NCBI RefSeq assembly: GCF_032334255.1
Contig: NZ_JAUHMF010000001.1
Coordinates: 1,426,001 to 1,490,000 of the forward strand
Reading direction: 5' to 3'
DNA: 64,000 nucleotides
Origin: Thermanaerothrix solaris
GTDB lineage: Bacteria > Chloroflexota > Anaerolineae > Anaerolineales > Anaerolineaceae
This document shows positions 1 to 8,941 of this stretch, in pieces (positions within the stretch are counted from its first letter, which is position 1; every line of letters begins with the position of its first letter). The notes beneath the pieces were generated by a model that had not been told where the DNA came from, did no database searches, and saw only the letters and a list, made by a program, of their open reading frames with translations. The translations under genes and the position numbers were made by a program.

Positions 1-946
1 TTACCTCACGCCATTCCGGTTTGACCTCTTTACAAATCTCCGCCGCCAGCGGGCAACGGGTGCGGAAACGGCACCCCGAGGGCGGGTTAACCGGTGAGGG
101 CACATCCCCTTGCAGAATGATGCGCTTGCGTTTCTTCTCTACCGCCGGGTCGGGGATGGGCACCGCCGAGAGCAACGCCTGGGTGTATGGGTGCAGGGGA
201 TGATTGTAAAGTTCATTGCGCGTCGCCAGTTCCACCATGACACCCAGGTACATCACCGCTACCCGGTTACTGATATGGCGCACCATTGAAAGATCATGCG
301 CAATGAAGAGATAGGTGAGGCCAAATTCTTGCTGCAGGTCTTCCAGCAGGTTGACCACCTGGGCCTGAATGGACACATCCAGCGCCGAGATGGGTTCATC
401 GCAGACAATGAATGAGGGTTGCAGGGCCAAAGCGCGTGCCACCCCTATGCGCTGGCGCTGACCACCCGAGAATTCATGTGGATAGCGATTGGCATACGCG
501 GGATTGAGCCCCACCAGTTCCAGCAAGTGCTCCACCCGTTCCTGCACTTCGCGCCCCCGCGCTACGTTGTGGATGATCAACGGTTCGCCGATGATCTCGC
601 CAACCGTCATGCGCGGGTTAAGACTGGCATAGGGGTCCTGGAAGATCATCTGCATGCGTCGGCGCATTTTGCGCAGATCTTCACCCTTGAGCCTAACCAG
701 ATCAACCCCTTCAAAATGAACACTCCCGGAGGTGGGACGGTAAAGTTGGAGGATGGTGCGTCCGGTGGTGGATTTTCCACACCCCGATTCGCCCACCAAC
801 CCCAACGTTTCACCTTTATAAATATCAAACGTTAATCCATCTACCGCGTGAACCGCCCCCACTTGACGTTGAACAATAATGCCGCGGGTAATCGGAAAAT
901 GCTTGACCAGATTTTCAACGCGAACCAGGACTTCGGGCTCGGCCAT
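1..946 (-). CDS. Oligopeptide/dipeptide ABC transporter ATP-binding protein, OppF/DppF type (3' end outside window)
   Basis: ATPase subunit that powers peptide or related solute uptake through an OppB/OppC-type permease at the cytoplasmic membrane. Reading leftward from ATG at 946-944, the protein begins MAEPEVLVRVENLVKHF and shows Walker A GESGCGKST, the signature SGGQRQRI, Walker B with CDEPISALD, and an H-loop AHDLSMV. The C-terminal oligopeptide-transporter tail with a Cys-rich stretch (CRFRTRCPLAAEICKEV) runs off the window, so only about 315 codons are visible. The start overlaps the stop of the upstream ATPase gene (TGATG), so the two are translationally coupled. The pair would form the usual DppD/DppF heterodimer. 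The substrate is not readable from the sequence. Confidence 0.93.
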   Translation of the reverse strand, partial: MAEPEVLVRVENLVKHFPITRGIIVQRQVGAVHAVDGLTFDIYKGETLGLVGESGCGKSTTGRTILQLYRPTSGSVHFEGVDLVRLKGEDLRKMRRRMQMIFQDPYASLNPRMTVGEIIGEPLIIHNVARGREVQERVEHLLELVGLNPAYANRYPHEFSGGQRQRIGVARALALQPSFIVCDEPISALDVSIQAQVVNLLEDLQQEFGLTYLFIAHDLSMVRHISNRVAVMYLGVMVELATRNELYNHPLHPYTQALLSAVPIPDPAVEKKRKRIILQGDVPSPVNPPSGCRFRTRCPLAAEICKEVKPEWREV

Positions 947-1932
947 CAGCGTTCTCTCCCAGTTTGAGTGTCCACCCAGCACGCCACTTGATGCTCAGGA
1001 GCAACGGTCATCAAGGGTGGGTTCTCGTGCCAACAGTGTTCAACCGCGTACTTACAGCGCGGTGCAAAGGGGCAATAATTCGGCTTCTCTAATAATACCG
1101 GGGGCAAGCCATCAATCGAAACCAGACGCCGATGGCCGGTTTCATCCATACGCGGGAGACTACCCAGCAGGCCAATGGTGTAAGGATGGGTGGGGTGGGC
1201 ATAAAGTTCATCCACCTGTGCCATTTCGATGATATAACCGCCGTACATCACCGCCACCCGGTCGGCCAACCCGGCGATGATCCCCAAGTCATGGGTGATC
1301 CAGATGATGGCCATTCCCAATTCATCCCGCAGACGCTTGACCAGATCAATAATCTGCGCCTGGATAGTGACATCCAACGCAGTAGTCGGCTCGTCGGCGA
1401 TCAGGATTTGCGGGGTGCAGATTAGCGCCATGGCAATCATCACACGCTGGCGCATTCCGCCTGAGAATTGGTGGGGGTAATCGTTCAGGCGTTCTTTGGC
1501 ATTCGGAATGCCAACCATCGCCAACATTTCCGCCGCTCGTTCGAGGGCTTGCTTGCGTGACATCCCCATATGGATTTCGAGCGGCTCAGCTACCTGGCGA
1601 CCAATGGTCAACACCGGATTGAACGAGGTCATTGGGTCCTGAAAAACCATGCTAATGTGAGCGCCGCGGATATGACGAATTTCCTCATCGCTCATCTTCA
1701 GCAGGTCTTTACCCTGGTAGATAGCCTTTCCCGCCACCACCTTACCAGGCGGCGATGGGATCAGGCGCAACATTGACATCACGGTCACACTCTTACCGCA
1801 ACCACTCTCCCCCACAATGCCCAGGGTCTCCCCTTCACGCAGTGAAAATGAAACGCCATTTACGGCATGGACGATCCCTTCACGAGTGCGAAATTGGGTC
1901 TCCAGGCCCTCAACAGTTAATAAATCGGTCAT
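946..1932 (-). CDS. Oligopeptide/dipeptide ABC transporter ATP-binding protein, OppD/DppD type
   Basis: Partner ATPase of the downstream OppF-like gene. Walker A GESGCGKSV, signature SGGMRQRVMIAMAL, Walker B LIADEPTTALD and switch histidine WITHDL are all present, followed by the oligopeptide-type C-terminal extension with CPFAPRCKYAVEHC. The open frame continues upstream to 2043, but those codons do not look like family sequence. ATG at 1932 (MTDLLTVEGLETQF) has a GAGG about 9 bases ahead and gives 328 residues, the normal family length. No permease or binding-protein gene is adjacent in the window; an OppB/SBP/OppC set without ATPases lies at 39884-43486 and might use this pair, which is only inference. 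Confidence 0.93.
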   Translation of the reverse strand: MTDLLTVEGLETQFRTREGIVHAVNGVSFSLREGETLGIVGESGCGKSVTVMSMLRLIPSPPGKVVAGKAIYQGKDLLKMSDEEIRHIRGAHISMVFQDPMTSFNPVLTIGRQVAEPLEIHMGMSRKQALERAAEMLAMVGIPNAKERLNDYPHQFSGGMRQRVMIAMALICTPQILIADEPTTALDVTIQAQIIDLVKRLRDELGMAIIWITHDLGIIAGLADRVAVMYGGYIIEMAQVDELYAHPTHPYTIGLLGSLPRMDETGHRRLVSIDGLPPVLLEKPNYCPFAPRCKYAVEHCWHENPPLMTVAPEHQVACWVDTQTGRER

Positions 1933-2194
1933 GGAATGGACCTCGGGTGTTATAGATGTTGTTCCAGGAATTGGAATGGTATAGCCCATAGGTAAGCCAG
2001 AACAAGGCAAATCAATTTTACAACCAAAAAAAAGCGCTGTCAAACCGAATCACCCGTTGCGCCAATTCAACCGCTGCGATTCAGGACAAGTGTCCTGGGT
2101 TCCTTATGCTTTTTGTCGCAACTTGACCTATTCAATATACCCTTTTACGGTTAGAATCCAGGTCATCCCACACCATAGAATGTAAGGTTAGCGG

Positions 2195-3106
2195 TTGAAG
2201 AGTACCCTTTTAATAACGACTTTGTTCTCCAGTTTTTCCATATTGCTCGCCTCGGCGCCAATGGTGGGCGAAATGATCGCCACCACAGCGCCATTACGAA
2301 TCCTCAAAGCGCCCCCTTCTATATTGAAGGTTGATTACGAAAAAGTAGAATTTTTAACCTCCGATGGCCTGACCCTGCGTGGGTGGTTCTTTCCCGCCGC
2401 CGATCCCGCGGCACCGGCCATCCTATATGCCCCGGCAACGGCTAAAGACCAGCGCCAGGGTTTAAGCCTGGTGCGCCCCTTGCATGAGGCAGGTTATCAC
2501 GTTTTGCTATTCAGTTACCGTGGGAGCGGTGAGAGTGACGGCAACCGTTTTGTGTTTTCCTACGGCGCGCGCGAGAGTCAGGATGTTGATGCCGCCGTGC
2601 GTTATTTAGTCGAAACACGTGGCATCACTTGCATTGGGGGCATCGGACATTCTGCCGGTGCGGTGGCGCTCATCCTGAGTGCTGCCCGCAACCCCAACCT
2701 CCATGCCGTTGTCGCCGCTGCCCCGTTTCCCTCACTGGAAGATGCATGGCGGGTCAACCGCCCCACTTTCTTCCCGCCCCCGCTTTACGAGCAGGTCATG
2801 CGCCTGGCAGAATGGCGCAAAGGATTCACCCGCGATGAGGTGCGCCCTTTGGACGTTGTTCACCGCCTTTCCCCGCGCCCAATTCTCTTCGTCTTTGGAC
2901 AGGCCGATCGGCGCATTCCCCCCGATCAAGCTAAGCGCCTCTATGAAGCGGCTGAAGAACCCAAAGATATCATCTGGCTCCCTGAGGCTAGTCACGAACA
3001 GGTGCGCAGTCCTGGCCTGGATTTCCTTATGCCCCAACTGGTAGATTTCTTTCGGCGCAACCTTCACAGCAACGCCACCTGCTTCCACCGGCAAAGCATA
3101 CCCTGA
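2195..3106 (+). CDS. Alpha/beta hydrolase, probably membrane-anchored or exported
   Basis: Serine hydrolase of the alpha/beta fold of about 303 residues. The nucleophile elbow is GHSAG with Ser153; Asp238 (FGQADRR) and His267 (ASHEQV) complete a likely triad. An oxyanion-type SYRGSGESDG lies near residue 107. The first 25 residues are hydrophobic and look like a signal anchor. The start is a TTG at 2195 behind a weak TAAGG; a downstream ATG at 2262 would remove the hydrophobic segment. The gene is divergent from the ABC ATPases and followed 84 bases later by a beta-lactamase-like gene. The family includes esterases, peptidases and lipases, and the substrate cannot be told from sequence. Confidence 0.85.
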   Translation: MKSTLLITTLFSSFSILLASAPMVGEMIATTAPLRILKAPPSILKVDYEKVEFLTSDGLTLRGWFFPAADPAAPAILYAPATAKDQRQGLSLVRPLHEAGYHVLLFSYRGSGESDGNRFVFSYGARESQDVDAAVRYLVETRGITCIGGIGHSAGAVALILSAARNPNLHAVVAAAPFPSLEDAWRVNRPTFFPPPLYEQVMRLAEWRKGFTRDEVRPLDVVHRLSPRPILFVFGQADRRIPPDQAKRLYEAAEEPKDIIWLPEASHEQVRSPGLDFLMPQLVDFFRRNLHSNATCFHRQSIP

Positions 3107-3190
3107 CTTCTTACGCTGGCTACCATTCCGTTACTCCAAGAATGAGCGGTAAAATCAAATTACCGTCTTGGTGTCTTGAGGGAGGTTAAG

Positions 3191-3943
3191 GTGGACCTCA
3201 TGGATTTTCTCCAGGCTCTGCGCGGCTCGGGCACGCAATACGCTTTCTATCTGCATCGTCAGGATCATCCCCCCTGTTTTGAAGCCAACAGTGAGCGTTT
3301 CTCTGCCGCCTCACTGATCAAAGTACCCATCCTGCTGGCCTGGCTTCACCTGGAACGCCAAGGAGATGTCAGCCGTGCAGAATGGTGTCATCTGGATGAC
3401 GAACCTCAAGTCCAGGGGGCGGGATTTGCCTGGGCGATGACCACCCGCCATTTGACTTATCATGACGTCCTGTTGATGATGATCGCCACCTCGGACAATC
3501 TCTGCACCAACTTGGTCATCCGCCGCCTCGGAATCGAGCGCCTCAATCGGGTTTTTCAAGCCCATTTAGGATTAACCGACACAGTGCTTCAGCGCAAACT
3601 TATGGACTTTGAGGCGCGCGCCCGCGGTTTGGATAACTGGATCAGCCCCACCGACTGCATCCGCCTATTCGATCTCATCCGCAGCCTTGAGCCGGATGAA
3701 CGACAATGGGTGGATCGCATCCTCAGCCTCAACCAGGACGATCGTCTGCTCAAGCGCAATTTCAACCCGGATGCACTCACCTTTTGTCATAAAACCGGCA
3801 GCATTCCGGGCGTGCTGCACGACTGGGGCTACACCTCCGAAACAGACGTTTTCCTGCTCATGCAAGGGATCCAGGACGAACGCGCTGCGTTGGAGTTATT
3901 TGGGGCAGCGGGAGAGTTAGCCCTGGGTACCCCTATGGCTTAA
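3191..3943 (+). CDS. Class A beta-lactamase-like serine hydrolase
   Basis: About 250 residues with the penicillin-recognising fold motifs: SLIK (Ser41, Lys44), SDN (101-103) and KTG (201-203). In the region of the omega loop the sequence reads RKLMDFEARARGLDNW, so the canonical Glu166-x-x-Leu-Asn of true class A enzymes is not evident. This favours a lactamase-related hydrolase or D,D-peptidase-like protein over a proven beta-lactamase. No signal peptide is visible, so it may be cytoplasmic. The start was set at GTG 3191 because GGAGG at 3181-3185 sits 5 bases ahead; the open frame reaches a TTG at 3176 that overlaps that ribosome site, and ATG 3200 is an alternative. Its 3' end overlaps the convergent glycosyltransferase gene by 11 bases. 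Confidence 0.8.
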   Translation: MDLMDFLQALRGSGTQYAFYLHRQDHPPCFEANSERFSAASLIKVPILLAWLHLERQGDVSRAEWCHLDDEPQVQGAGFAWAMTTRHLTYHDVLLMMIATSDNLCTNLVIRRLGIERLNRVFQAHLGLTDTVLQRKLMDFEARARGLDNWISPTDCIRLFDLIRSLEPDERQWVDRILSLNQDDRLLKRNFNPDALTFCHKTGSIPGVLHDWGYTSETDVFLLMQGIQDERAALELFGAAGELALGTPMA

Positions 3944-5717
3944 CTTCAAGGCGCATCCAATCTTCCAACATCTGGAATCCGCAGCGCAAGGCTTCCAGAT
4001 CCTCTTGATTGGGAGAAACCTGGCAAGCCAGTGGTTTGTAGGTTTGCAAAAGTGACTGTTCTGAGTCGGACATGCCAAAGGGTTCGGCACAGCCGTGCGG
4101 CTGCCAGACGATCTGTAAGCGCCTGGCATCCAAGTCGGTCTCCACAATCATCAAGGCTTGGGCTGGAGGAGGTGAATCTGTCCCACCCTCAGAAAACCAG
4201 GTTGGAATTGGTTGCCAGTCCAGAATTAACGGTGGGCAAACCGTTCCATTGCCCCGGGCGAACAAAGCCATGCGCACCGGGCCTTCCCAACCCCGCCAGG
4301 ATGACGTGGACTCACCCGGTGCTTGAACTCCTCTACTACGCTGTTCAAACAAGCGCGCCAAACGCTCTTCCACCGCTGTGCGTAATTCATCGAGTGTAAG
4401 CCCGGAAGCCGAAGCCGCTGGTGCGCGGTACATATCGCTCAAGAAGAGCGCCCCTAGAACAACCAGAAGCACCGCCATAACGCGCGAGAACGAGAGGCGC
4501 CTACGACGTTGAGCAGGCCGAGCCGCCACCGTATGGGGCGCCATCCCGGATACGGAGATCCTTTGATAAAGTTGTTCGTAATGGGCAATGGTAAGTTCAA
4601 GATCGTGCGCTCGTGCAATTTGACGCCCCCGCGCCCCCATAACCGCCCAGGCATCAGGATGTGCTAAAAACCACTCCATTTGGACTGCCAGGTCTCTGGA
4701 ATCTCCAGGTTGGAACAGACGCCCATTTTCCCCGTGACGGACCAGTTCCGGCAAGGCCATGGCACGGGCGGCGATCACCGGTTTGCCACAGGCCATAGCC
4801 TCCAGCGTGGCCAGGCTTAATGACTCCACATCTCCGGGCATTACAAACACATCGGCTGCTTGCAACAATTGGGCCACTGTCTCGCGGGGCACCCGCCCCA
4901 AAAAACGCACCCGATCCTGAAGATGATGTGCCGAAACCCAACGGCGCAGTGCAGCCTCCATCCCTCCTTCCCCTGCCAACGCCACTTGGAAGGGTCTTCC
5001 CTCAATCTGCGCTACGGCTTCGAGCAAAACCGGTAATCGTTTTTCCGGATCCAGCCGCCCAACATAGAGGAAAAGTGGAAAATCTGGTTCCAGATTCCAG
5101 GTTTGTCGCACCGCGCGGGGGTCAACTGGCTGTAGAGCCTGCCAATCCCACCAATCCACACCACAAGAAATAACATAGACTGGGGGACGCACATGTTGCT
5201 GACGCAAGACCTGGGCAGCTGCAGTAGAGGGCACCACCACCCCATCCACATGGTTGAGGTAAGAGAGCATCCAGCGCCAGGCTGCCCAGGCCACGATAGG
5301 ACGAAAATAACGCGCTAACCATGAGAAATAGGGCGCCCATATCTCCGGTCCGGGATGATGCGTGGCCAGAACCGGCAGGCCGCGGCGGTGCGCCTCACGC
5401 CGGGCCGCCCGACACAAAGGCGAGGAATCCTGCAGGTGAACCACATCGGGTTGAAAGGCGTCGAAGATGCGCCGCATCCCTGCGCCCAACCGCCAGACCC
5501 AGACCAACTCGTTATGGAGCAGACTTAAGGGCAGTCCGGGCAAGCGCCACACAGTAAGGTTGCCCTGGCTTTCCATTTCCGCTCGCCAGCCGCGCCCTGG
5601 CACCACCACCCCTACCGAATGCCCGTGCCGCACCAATCCTTGCGCTAAGTTACCGCTAAAGGTAGCCTGCCCATTTAAGTGGGGCGGATAGGTCGTGGTA
5701 ACAATTAGCACACGCAT
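3933..5717 (-). CDS. GT4-family glycosyltransferase with C-terminal membrane anchor and extra domain
   Basis: Residues 1 to about 390 are a GT-B fold glycosyltransferase of the GT4 type: N-terminal MRVLIVTTTYPPHLNGQ, donor-site region YVGRLDPEKRLPVLLEA, and the E-x7-E pair (Glu298 and Glu306 in ESLSLATLE). Such enzymes use nucleotide sugars to build glycolipids or polysaccharides at the inner membrane face. An unusual tail follows: a basic stretch PAQRRRRLSF, one membrane helix at about 411-429, and roughly 165 residues (430-594) of unrecognised sequence likely on the other side of the membrane. The start was set at ATG 5717; TTG 5726, abutting the stop of the upstream DedA-like gene, is an alternative. 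The two genes are probably co-transcribed. Confidence 0.87.
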   Translation of the reverse strand: MRVLIVTTTYPPHLNGQATFSGNLAQGLVRHGHSVGVVVPGRGWRAEMESQGNLTVWRLPGLPLSLLHNELVWVWRLGAGMRRIFDAFQPDVVHLQDSSPLCRAARREAHRRGLPVLATHHPGPEIWAPYFSWLARYFRPIVAWAAWRWMLSYLNHVDGVVVPSTAAAQVLRQQHVRPPVYVISCGVDWWDWQALQPVDPRAVRQTWNLEPDFPLFLYVGRLDPEKRLPVLLEAVAQIEGRPFQVALAGEGGMEAALRRWVSAHHLQDRVRFLGRVPRETVAQLLQAADVFVMPGDVESLSLATLEAMACGKPVIAARAMALPELVRHGENGRLFQPGDSRDLAVQMEWFLAHPDAWAVMGARGRQIARAHDLELTIAHYEQLYQRISVSGMAPHTVAARPAQRRRRLSFSRVMAVLLVVLGALFLSDMYRAPAASASGLTLDELRTAVEERLARLFEQRSRGVQAPGESTSSWRGWEGPVRMALFARGNGTVCPPLILDWQPIPTWFSEGGTDSPPPAQALMIVETDLDARRLQIVWQPHGCAEPFGMSDSEQSLLQTYKPLACQVSPNQEDLEALRCGFQMLEDWMRLEVKP

Positions 5718-5726
5718 GGAGAACAA

Positions 5727-6377
5727 TCACTCTCTCGCATCATCATGTCCGGTGGCTTCAATGCGCAATGCCGGATGACGGCGCAACAAACGGGGCAGAA
5801 AAATCATGCCCAGGATCAAAAAGAAAAGCGTTGAGGCGATCGCCAGATACCGCACCCCTTGGGTGATATACATCAGACTGTTGGCTAAATAGTAACCAAC
5901 AGCGACGAAGGCGCCAGTTACAATCAAATTGGTGAGAAAAATCGCTCCAAACCAACGGCGCAAAGGCACCCGCGCCAGTCCGGTTGCGATTAGCGCTGGG
6001 ATGATCATCCCATTGGTGAGTTTGGCAACGACCAAAATCTTAAGGGCATGACGTTGGACTAAATTCTGCAATCCTTCCACTTGCTCCCGGCGAATCCCCA
6101 ACCAACGCCAGCGCGTCAGCCATTCCAATCGCCCAAGATACCCCAGAGCGTACCAAAGGGTATCTGCAATCAGGTTGCCCAAAGAGGCAGCCACAAAGAC
6201 CGGAATAGGCGCGACAAAACCGGCCGACGCTGCCGTAGCCGCCAGCAGGATCGAGACCGGGCCTTCCAACGCCACCATGAGCACCAGAAGCGGATAAAAC
6301 CACCACCCCACTGGCGCGAGGGGAATCAGATGAATCCATCCCAACGCATGGTCTATGCCGTTAAGAAAGCCTTCCAT
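5727..6377 (-). CDS. DedA/VTT-family integral membrane protein
   Basis: A 216-residue protein with hydrophobic helices and the features of the DedA (SNARE-associated, VTT) family: an N-terminal re-entrant-like stretch LEGPVSILLAATAASAG, a central basic loop and the FGAIFLTNLIVTGAFVAVGYY segment near the C terminus. Family members include proposed lipid scramblases and proton-dependent transporters; which role applies here is unknown. ATG 6377 is preceded by AGGGATGGG. It ends directly before the glycosyltransferase gene, so a membrane-lipid or glycolipid link is plausible. Confidence 0.85.
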   Translation of the reverse strand: MEGFLNGIDHALGWIHLIPLAPVGWWFYPLLVLMVALEGPVSILLAATAASAGFVAPIPVFVAASLGNLIADTLWYALGYLGRLEWLTRWRWLGIRREQVEGLQNLVQRHALKILVVAKLTNGMIIPALIATGLARVPLRRWFGAIFLTNLIVTGAFVAVGYYLANSLMYITQGVRYLAIASTLFFLILGMIFLPRLLRRHPALRIEATGHDDARE

Positions 6378-6581
6378 CGCCCATCCCTGTTGACAAACGC
6401 TAAATCCAAACTTAACTCAAACGTCCCTCTGCGGTTACACCGAAAATTGTTGACCGTGCTGATTATAATACGTGAAATGATCCCCTTGGGTTTTCCTTTC
6501 AAAGATTAGGATTCACCCCGATAATAATAAAAGCATAGGTTTGGCTTGACGCTCCTTTTTCTTTGGGATAGGATAACTGAC

Positions 6582-6977
6582 GTGGCTCAGCACCGTTCTC
6601 CCCGTGTTCCCAATTGGGTAATCCTAGGGGATGGACTTTTCCTGCTCGGGGTAACGCTGGTCGGGGAAGTCACCCATGGGATTTCCCTGCTCTCTCCGCG
6701 CTGGCTCACCACATATATCCCGCTACTTATTGGCTGGGCATTGAGCGCCCTGCCGTTGGGGCTTTACCATACCTCATATGCCAGTCGCTTTGGGGTAAGC
6801 GTACGTACCCTTTGGGCTGTTCTTCTCGCCGTTCCTCTAGCCGCATGGCTGCGCGGTTTTTGGCTGCAAACCCCCGTGATTCCGCTGTTTGTTCTGGTAC
6901 TAATAGCGACAACTGGCGTCACCCTGGCCATCTGGCGCGCAATCGCTGCTCTCCTGCTCCGTGCAAGAAAGGTTTAG
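6582..6977 (+). CDS. DUF3054-family membrane protein
   Basis: About 131 residues with four predicted membrane segments and the DUF3054 layout: LGDGLFLLG at the N terminus, then THGISL, a central PLLIGWALSALPLG and two further helices. Function is unknown. The frame is open back to a TTG at 6546, but GTG 6582 has AGGATA about 9 bases ahead and starts at the family-like N terminus. The stop at 6977 lies one base before the start of the sigma factor gene, so it is probably the first gene of the sigma/anti-sigma/NUDIX/ftsK run. Co-location with a sigma factor suggests a role in an envelope response, which is inference only. Confidence 0.72.
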   Translation: MAQHRSPRVPNWVILGDGLFLLGVTLVGEVTHGISLLSPRWLTTYIPLLIGWALSALPLGLYHTSYASRFGVSVRTLWAVLLAVPLAAWLRGFWLQTPVIPLFVLVLIATTGVTLAIWRAIAALLLRARKV

Positions 6978-6978
6978 G

Positions 6979-7587
6979 ATGGACGAAGCCGCATACATTA
7001 GCCGCGCTTTAGAAGGTGACCTGGAAGCGTTCAACCACTTGGTGTTGACCTACCAGGATAGTGCCTATAATCTGGCCTACCGCATGCTAAACGACCCTGA
7101 TGCGGCCGCCGATGTGACTCAGACCGCTTTTATCGCGGCATACCGCAGTCTTAAATCCTACCGCGGGGGCTCGTTCCGCGCCTGGGTTATGCGCATGGTG
7201 ACCAATGCCTGCTACGATGAATTGCGGCGGCGGAAACGCCGTCCCACTATCGCGCTCGAGCCGCTCAACCGCGAAGACGAGGAAATCGAATCCCCCGCCT
7301 GGTTGGCCGATAACCACCTCTCGCCTGAAGAAGAAATTCAAATGCGTGAGCTCGAACACGCTATCACCCACTGTTTACAGGAACTCCCAGAAGACTTTCG
7401 GGCTGTGGTCATTATGGTAGATATAGAAGGATACGACTACAGCGAAGTTTCCCAGGCGCTGGGTAAACCCCTGGGCACGATCAAAAGCCGCCTGGCGCGT
7501 GCTCGCCTCCGCCTGCGTGATTGCCTGGCCGGATTTGCGGAACTATTACCCACCCGCTTTCGTCTAGGTAAAGAGGAAATGGCATGA
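6979..7587 (+). CDS. ECF-type RNA polymerase sigma factor
   Basis: A 202-residue sigma-70 family protein with region 2 at about residues 14-82 (core-binding DAAADVTQTAFIAAYRSL, promoter-melting FRAWVMRMVTNACYDELRRRKR) and region 4 at about 124-180 (LPEDFRAVVIMVDIEGYDYSEVS, helix-turn-helix LGKPLGTIKSRLARAR). Regions 1 and 3 are missing, as expected of ECF factors. ATG 6979 is preferred over GTG 6961 because GAAAGG sits 7 bases before it. Its stop overlaps the start of the following anti-sigma-like gene (ATGA), the usual arrangement for a sigma factor and its regulator. Confidence 0.93.
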   Translation: MDEAAYISRALEGDLEAFNHLVLTYQDSAYNLAYRMLNDPDAAADVTQTAFIAAYRSLKSYRGGSFRAWVMRMVTNACYDELRRRKRRPTIALEPLNREDEEIESPAWLADNHLSPEEEIQMRELEHAITHCLQELPEDFRAVVIMVDIEGYDYSEVSQALGKPLGTIKSRLARARLRLRDCLAGFAELLPTRFRLGKEEMA

Positions 7588-8423
7588 AGACGCGACTCTC
7601 TCTCAAAGAATGGGAACGTCTCTCCGCCTACCTAGATGGACAACTTGGCGAACGTGAACGTCGGCAGGTGGAGGAATGGCTACGAACGCGTCCTGAGGTT
7701 CGTGAGGCTTGGCACAGTTTGCGTCAGACCCGGCACGTGCTACGCCACGCGCCGCGTCGCAGAGTTCCGCGCAACTTCACGTTAACACTGGCAATGGCAG
7801 GAGCGCCCGCACCTAAACCGCGCCCCTTCTTCATCTGGCAACTGGCACCGGCGCTAGCGGTATTTCTGGTCATTGTCGCTGTGTTAATAGAATTTTTGCC
7901 CATAGGTAGTGCTGGCCCTACCGCACACCCTCTCCTTTCCGCTGCCCAGCCGGAAGCCATGAGTGCGGCCCAACCCACTGCAACCGCGGTCGTCGTTTAT
8001 TGGGGCGGGCCCCCATCACCGGCGATTGGTATGGGTGGGGGCGGCGGCGAGGGATTCGGTGGCATGGGCGGAGGAGCCGGGGATACCAGCACACCATTCA
8101 AGGGATATGCACCAGAGACAACGCCCCCTGCGCCGCCGTCACAACTCACCCCAACACCCGCTCCGCTACTCGCTACCCCGCAACCCACGCCTGAGGTACG
8201 CGCTCTAACTGTACCTTCCCCCCAAGCACTTAATCCCGTCTTGGGACTACCTGCACCAGAAGAGCGGGGTAAAATATACTTTGTTACTCCTACCCCAACC
8301 CCCGAGCGCGAAAGCCCCTTTGTTTTCCCAACCTCGTTCAAACGCCTGCTTCAAGGCGGACTGATTGGGCTGGCTTTCATTTTAGGGATGGTGGTCCTGA
8401 TCCGGAGGTTGCGCTCCCAATGA
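7584..8423 (+). CDS. Putative anti-sigma factor, two membrane segments, no zinc motif
   Basis: A 279-residue protein coupled to the ECF sigma gene. The N terminus (LSAYLDGQLGERERRQVEEWL, quoted as residues 13-33) resembles the cytoplasmic anti-sigma domain, but RPEVREAW replaces the usual CPxC zinc site. A membrane helix spans about 84-106, followed by an extracellular low-complexity region with a Gly run (MGGGGGEGFGGMGGGAG) and Pro/Thr-rich sequence, then a second helix at about 257-273 and a short basic tail. It would hold the sigma factor inactive at the membrane. Its assignment rests on position and the N-terminal domain, as the outer region has no recognised domain. Stop overlaps the NUDIX start. 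Confidence 0.72.
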   Translation: MKTRLSLKEWERLSAYLDGQLGERERRQVEEWLRTRPEVREAWHSLRQTRHVLRHAPRRRVPRNFTLTLAMAGAPAPKPRPFFIWQLAPALAVFLVIVAVLIEFLPIGSAGPTAHPLLSAAQPEAMSAAQPTATAVVVYWGGPPSPAIGMGGGGGEGFGGMGGGAGDTSTPFKGYAPETTPPAPPSQLTPTPAPLLATPQPTPEVRALTVPSPQALNPVLGLPAPEERGKIYFVTPTPTPERESPFVFPTSFKRLLQGGLIGLAFILGMVVLIRRLRSQ

Positions 8424-8908
8424 ACCAACGCCCGATTCGATTTTGTCCCTACTGTGGAGTTCCGGTGGTCTCCCGTTACTTGTTCGGACAGGAACGCCCC
8501 ACCTGCCCTGAATGTGGATGGATTTACTTTGCCGACCCTAAAGTTGCCGCAGCGGCAATTGTGGAAGAAGAAGGTAAAATCCTGCTCACGCGCCGCGTCA
8601 ACGAACCTTATCAAGGCTATTGGACGCTACCGGCAGGTTTTGTGGATGCCGGCGAAGACCCCGCCCGTGCTGCCGAGCGCGAGACCTTTGAAGAGACCGG
8701 CTTAGAGGTTCAGGTGACCGGCTTGGTGGAGGTTATCAGCGGGCGTGAGCACGAACGGGGTGCCGATATTGTCATTGTGTACCGCGCTAAACGCATCGGT
8801 GGCACGCTACGGCCCGGTGATGACGCCGACCGGGTAGGCTTCTTTGCCCGTGAACAACTACCTCCGCTGGCATTTCGGGCTACTCGCCGCGCCCTTGGGG
8901 TAGAATAA
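8420..8908 (+). CDS. NUDIX hydrolase with N-terminal zinc ribbon
   Basis: A 162-residue protein. Residues 9-33 carry two CxxC pairs (CPYCG and CPECG) forming a zinc ribbon, and residues 67-90 carry the NUDIX box GFVDAGEDPARAAERETFEETG, here given by its key residues Gly, Glu, the RE-x2-EE core and Gly. This layout resembles NADH pyrophosphatase-like and ADP-ribose pyrophosphatase-like enzymes that cleave nucleoside diphosphate compounds. The QPRPG motif-type extension of NudC is not seen, so the substrate is open. It starts within an ATGA overlap with the anti-sigma-like gene, suggesting shared transcription. Confidence 0.88.
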   Translation: MNQRPIRFCPYCGVPVVSRYLFGQERPTCPECGWIYFADPKVAAAAIVEEEGKILLTRRVNEPYQGYWTLPAGFVDAGEDPARAAERETFEETGLEVQVTGLVEVISGREHERGADIVIVYRAKRIGGTLRPGDDADRVGFFAREQLPPLAFRATRRALGVE

Positions 8909-8941
8909 ATAAAACAGAGAGTTCACCCGGTTTAGGCATGT

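Noticed and set aside
419..835. Plus-strand 138-residue frame near the window start
   Set aside because: It is antisense to the OppF-type ATPase, whose complete nucleotide-binding motifs are on the minus strand.
3191..3943. True class A beta-lactamase resistance gene
   Set aside because: The SxxK, SDN and KTG motifs are present, but the catalytic omega-loop Glu motif and a signal peptide are not evident.
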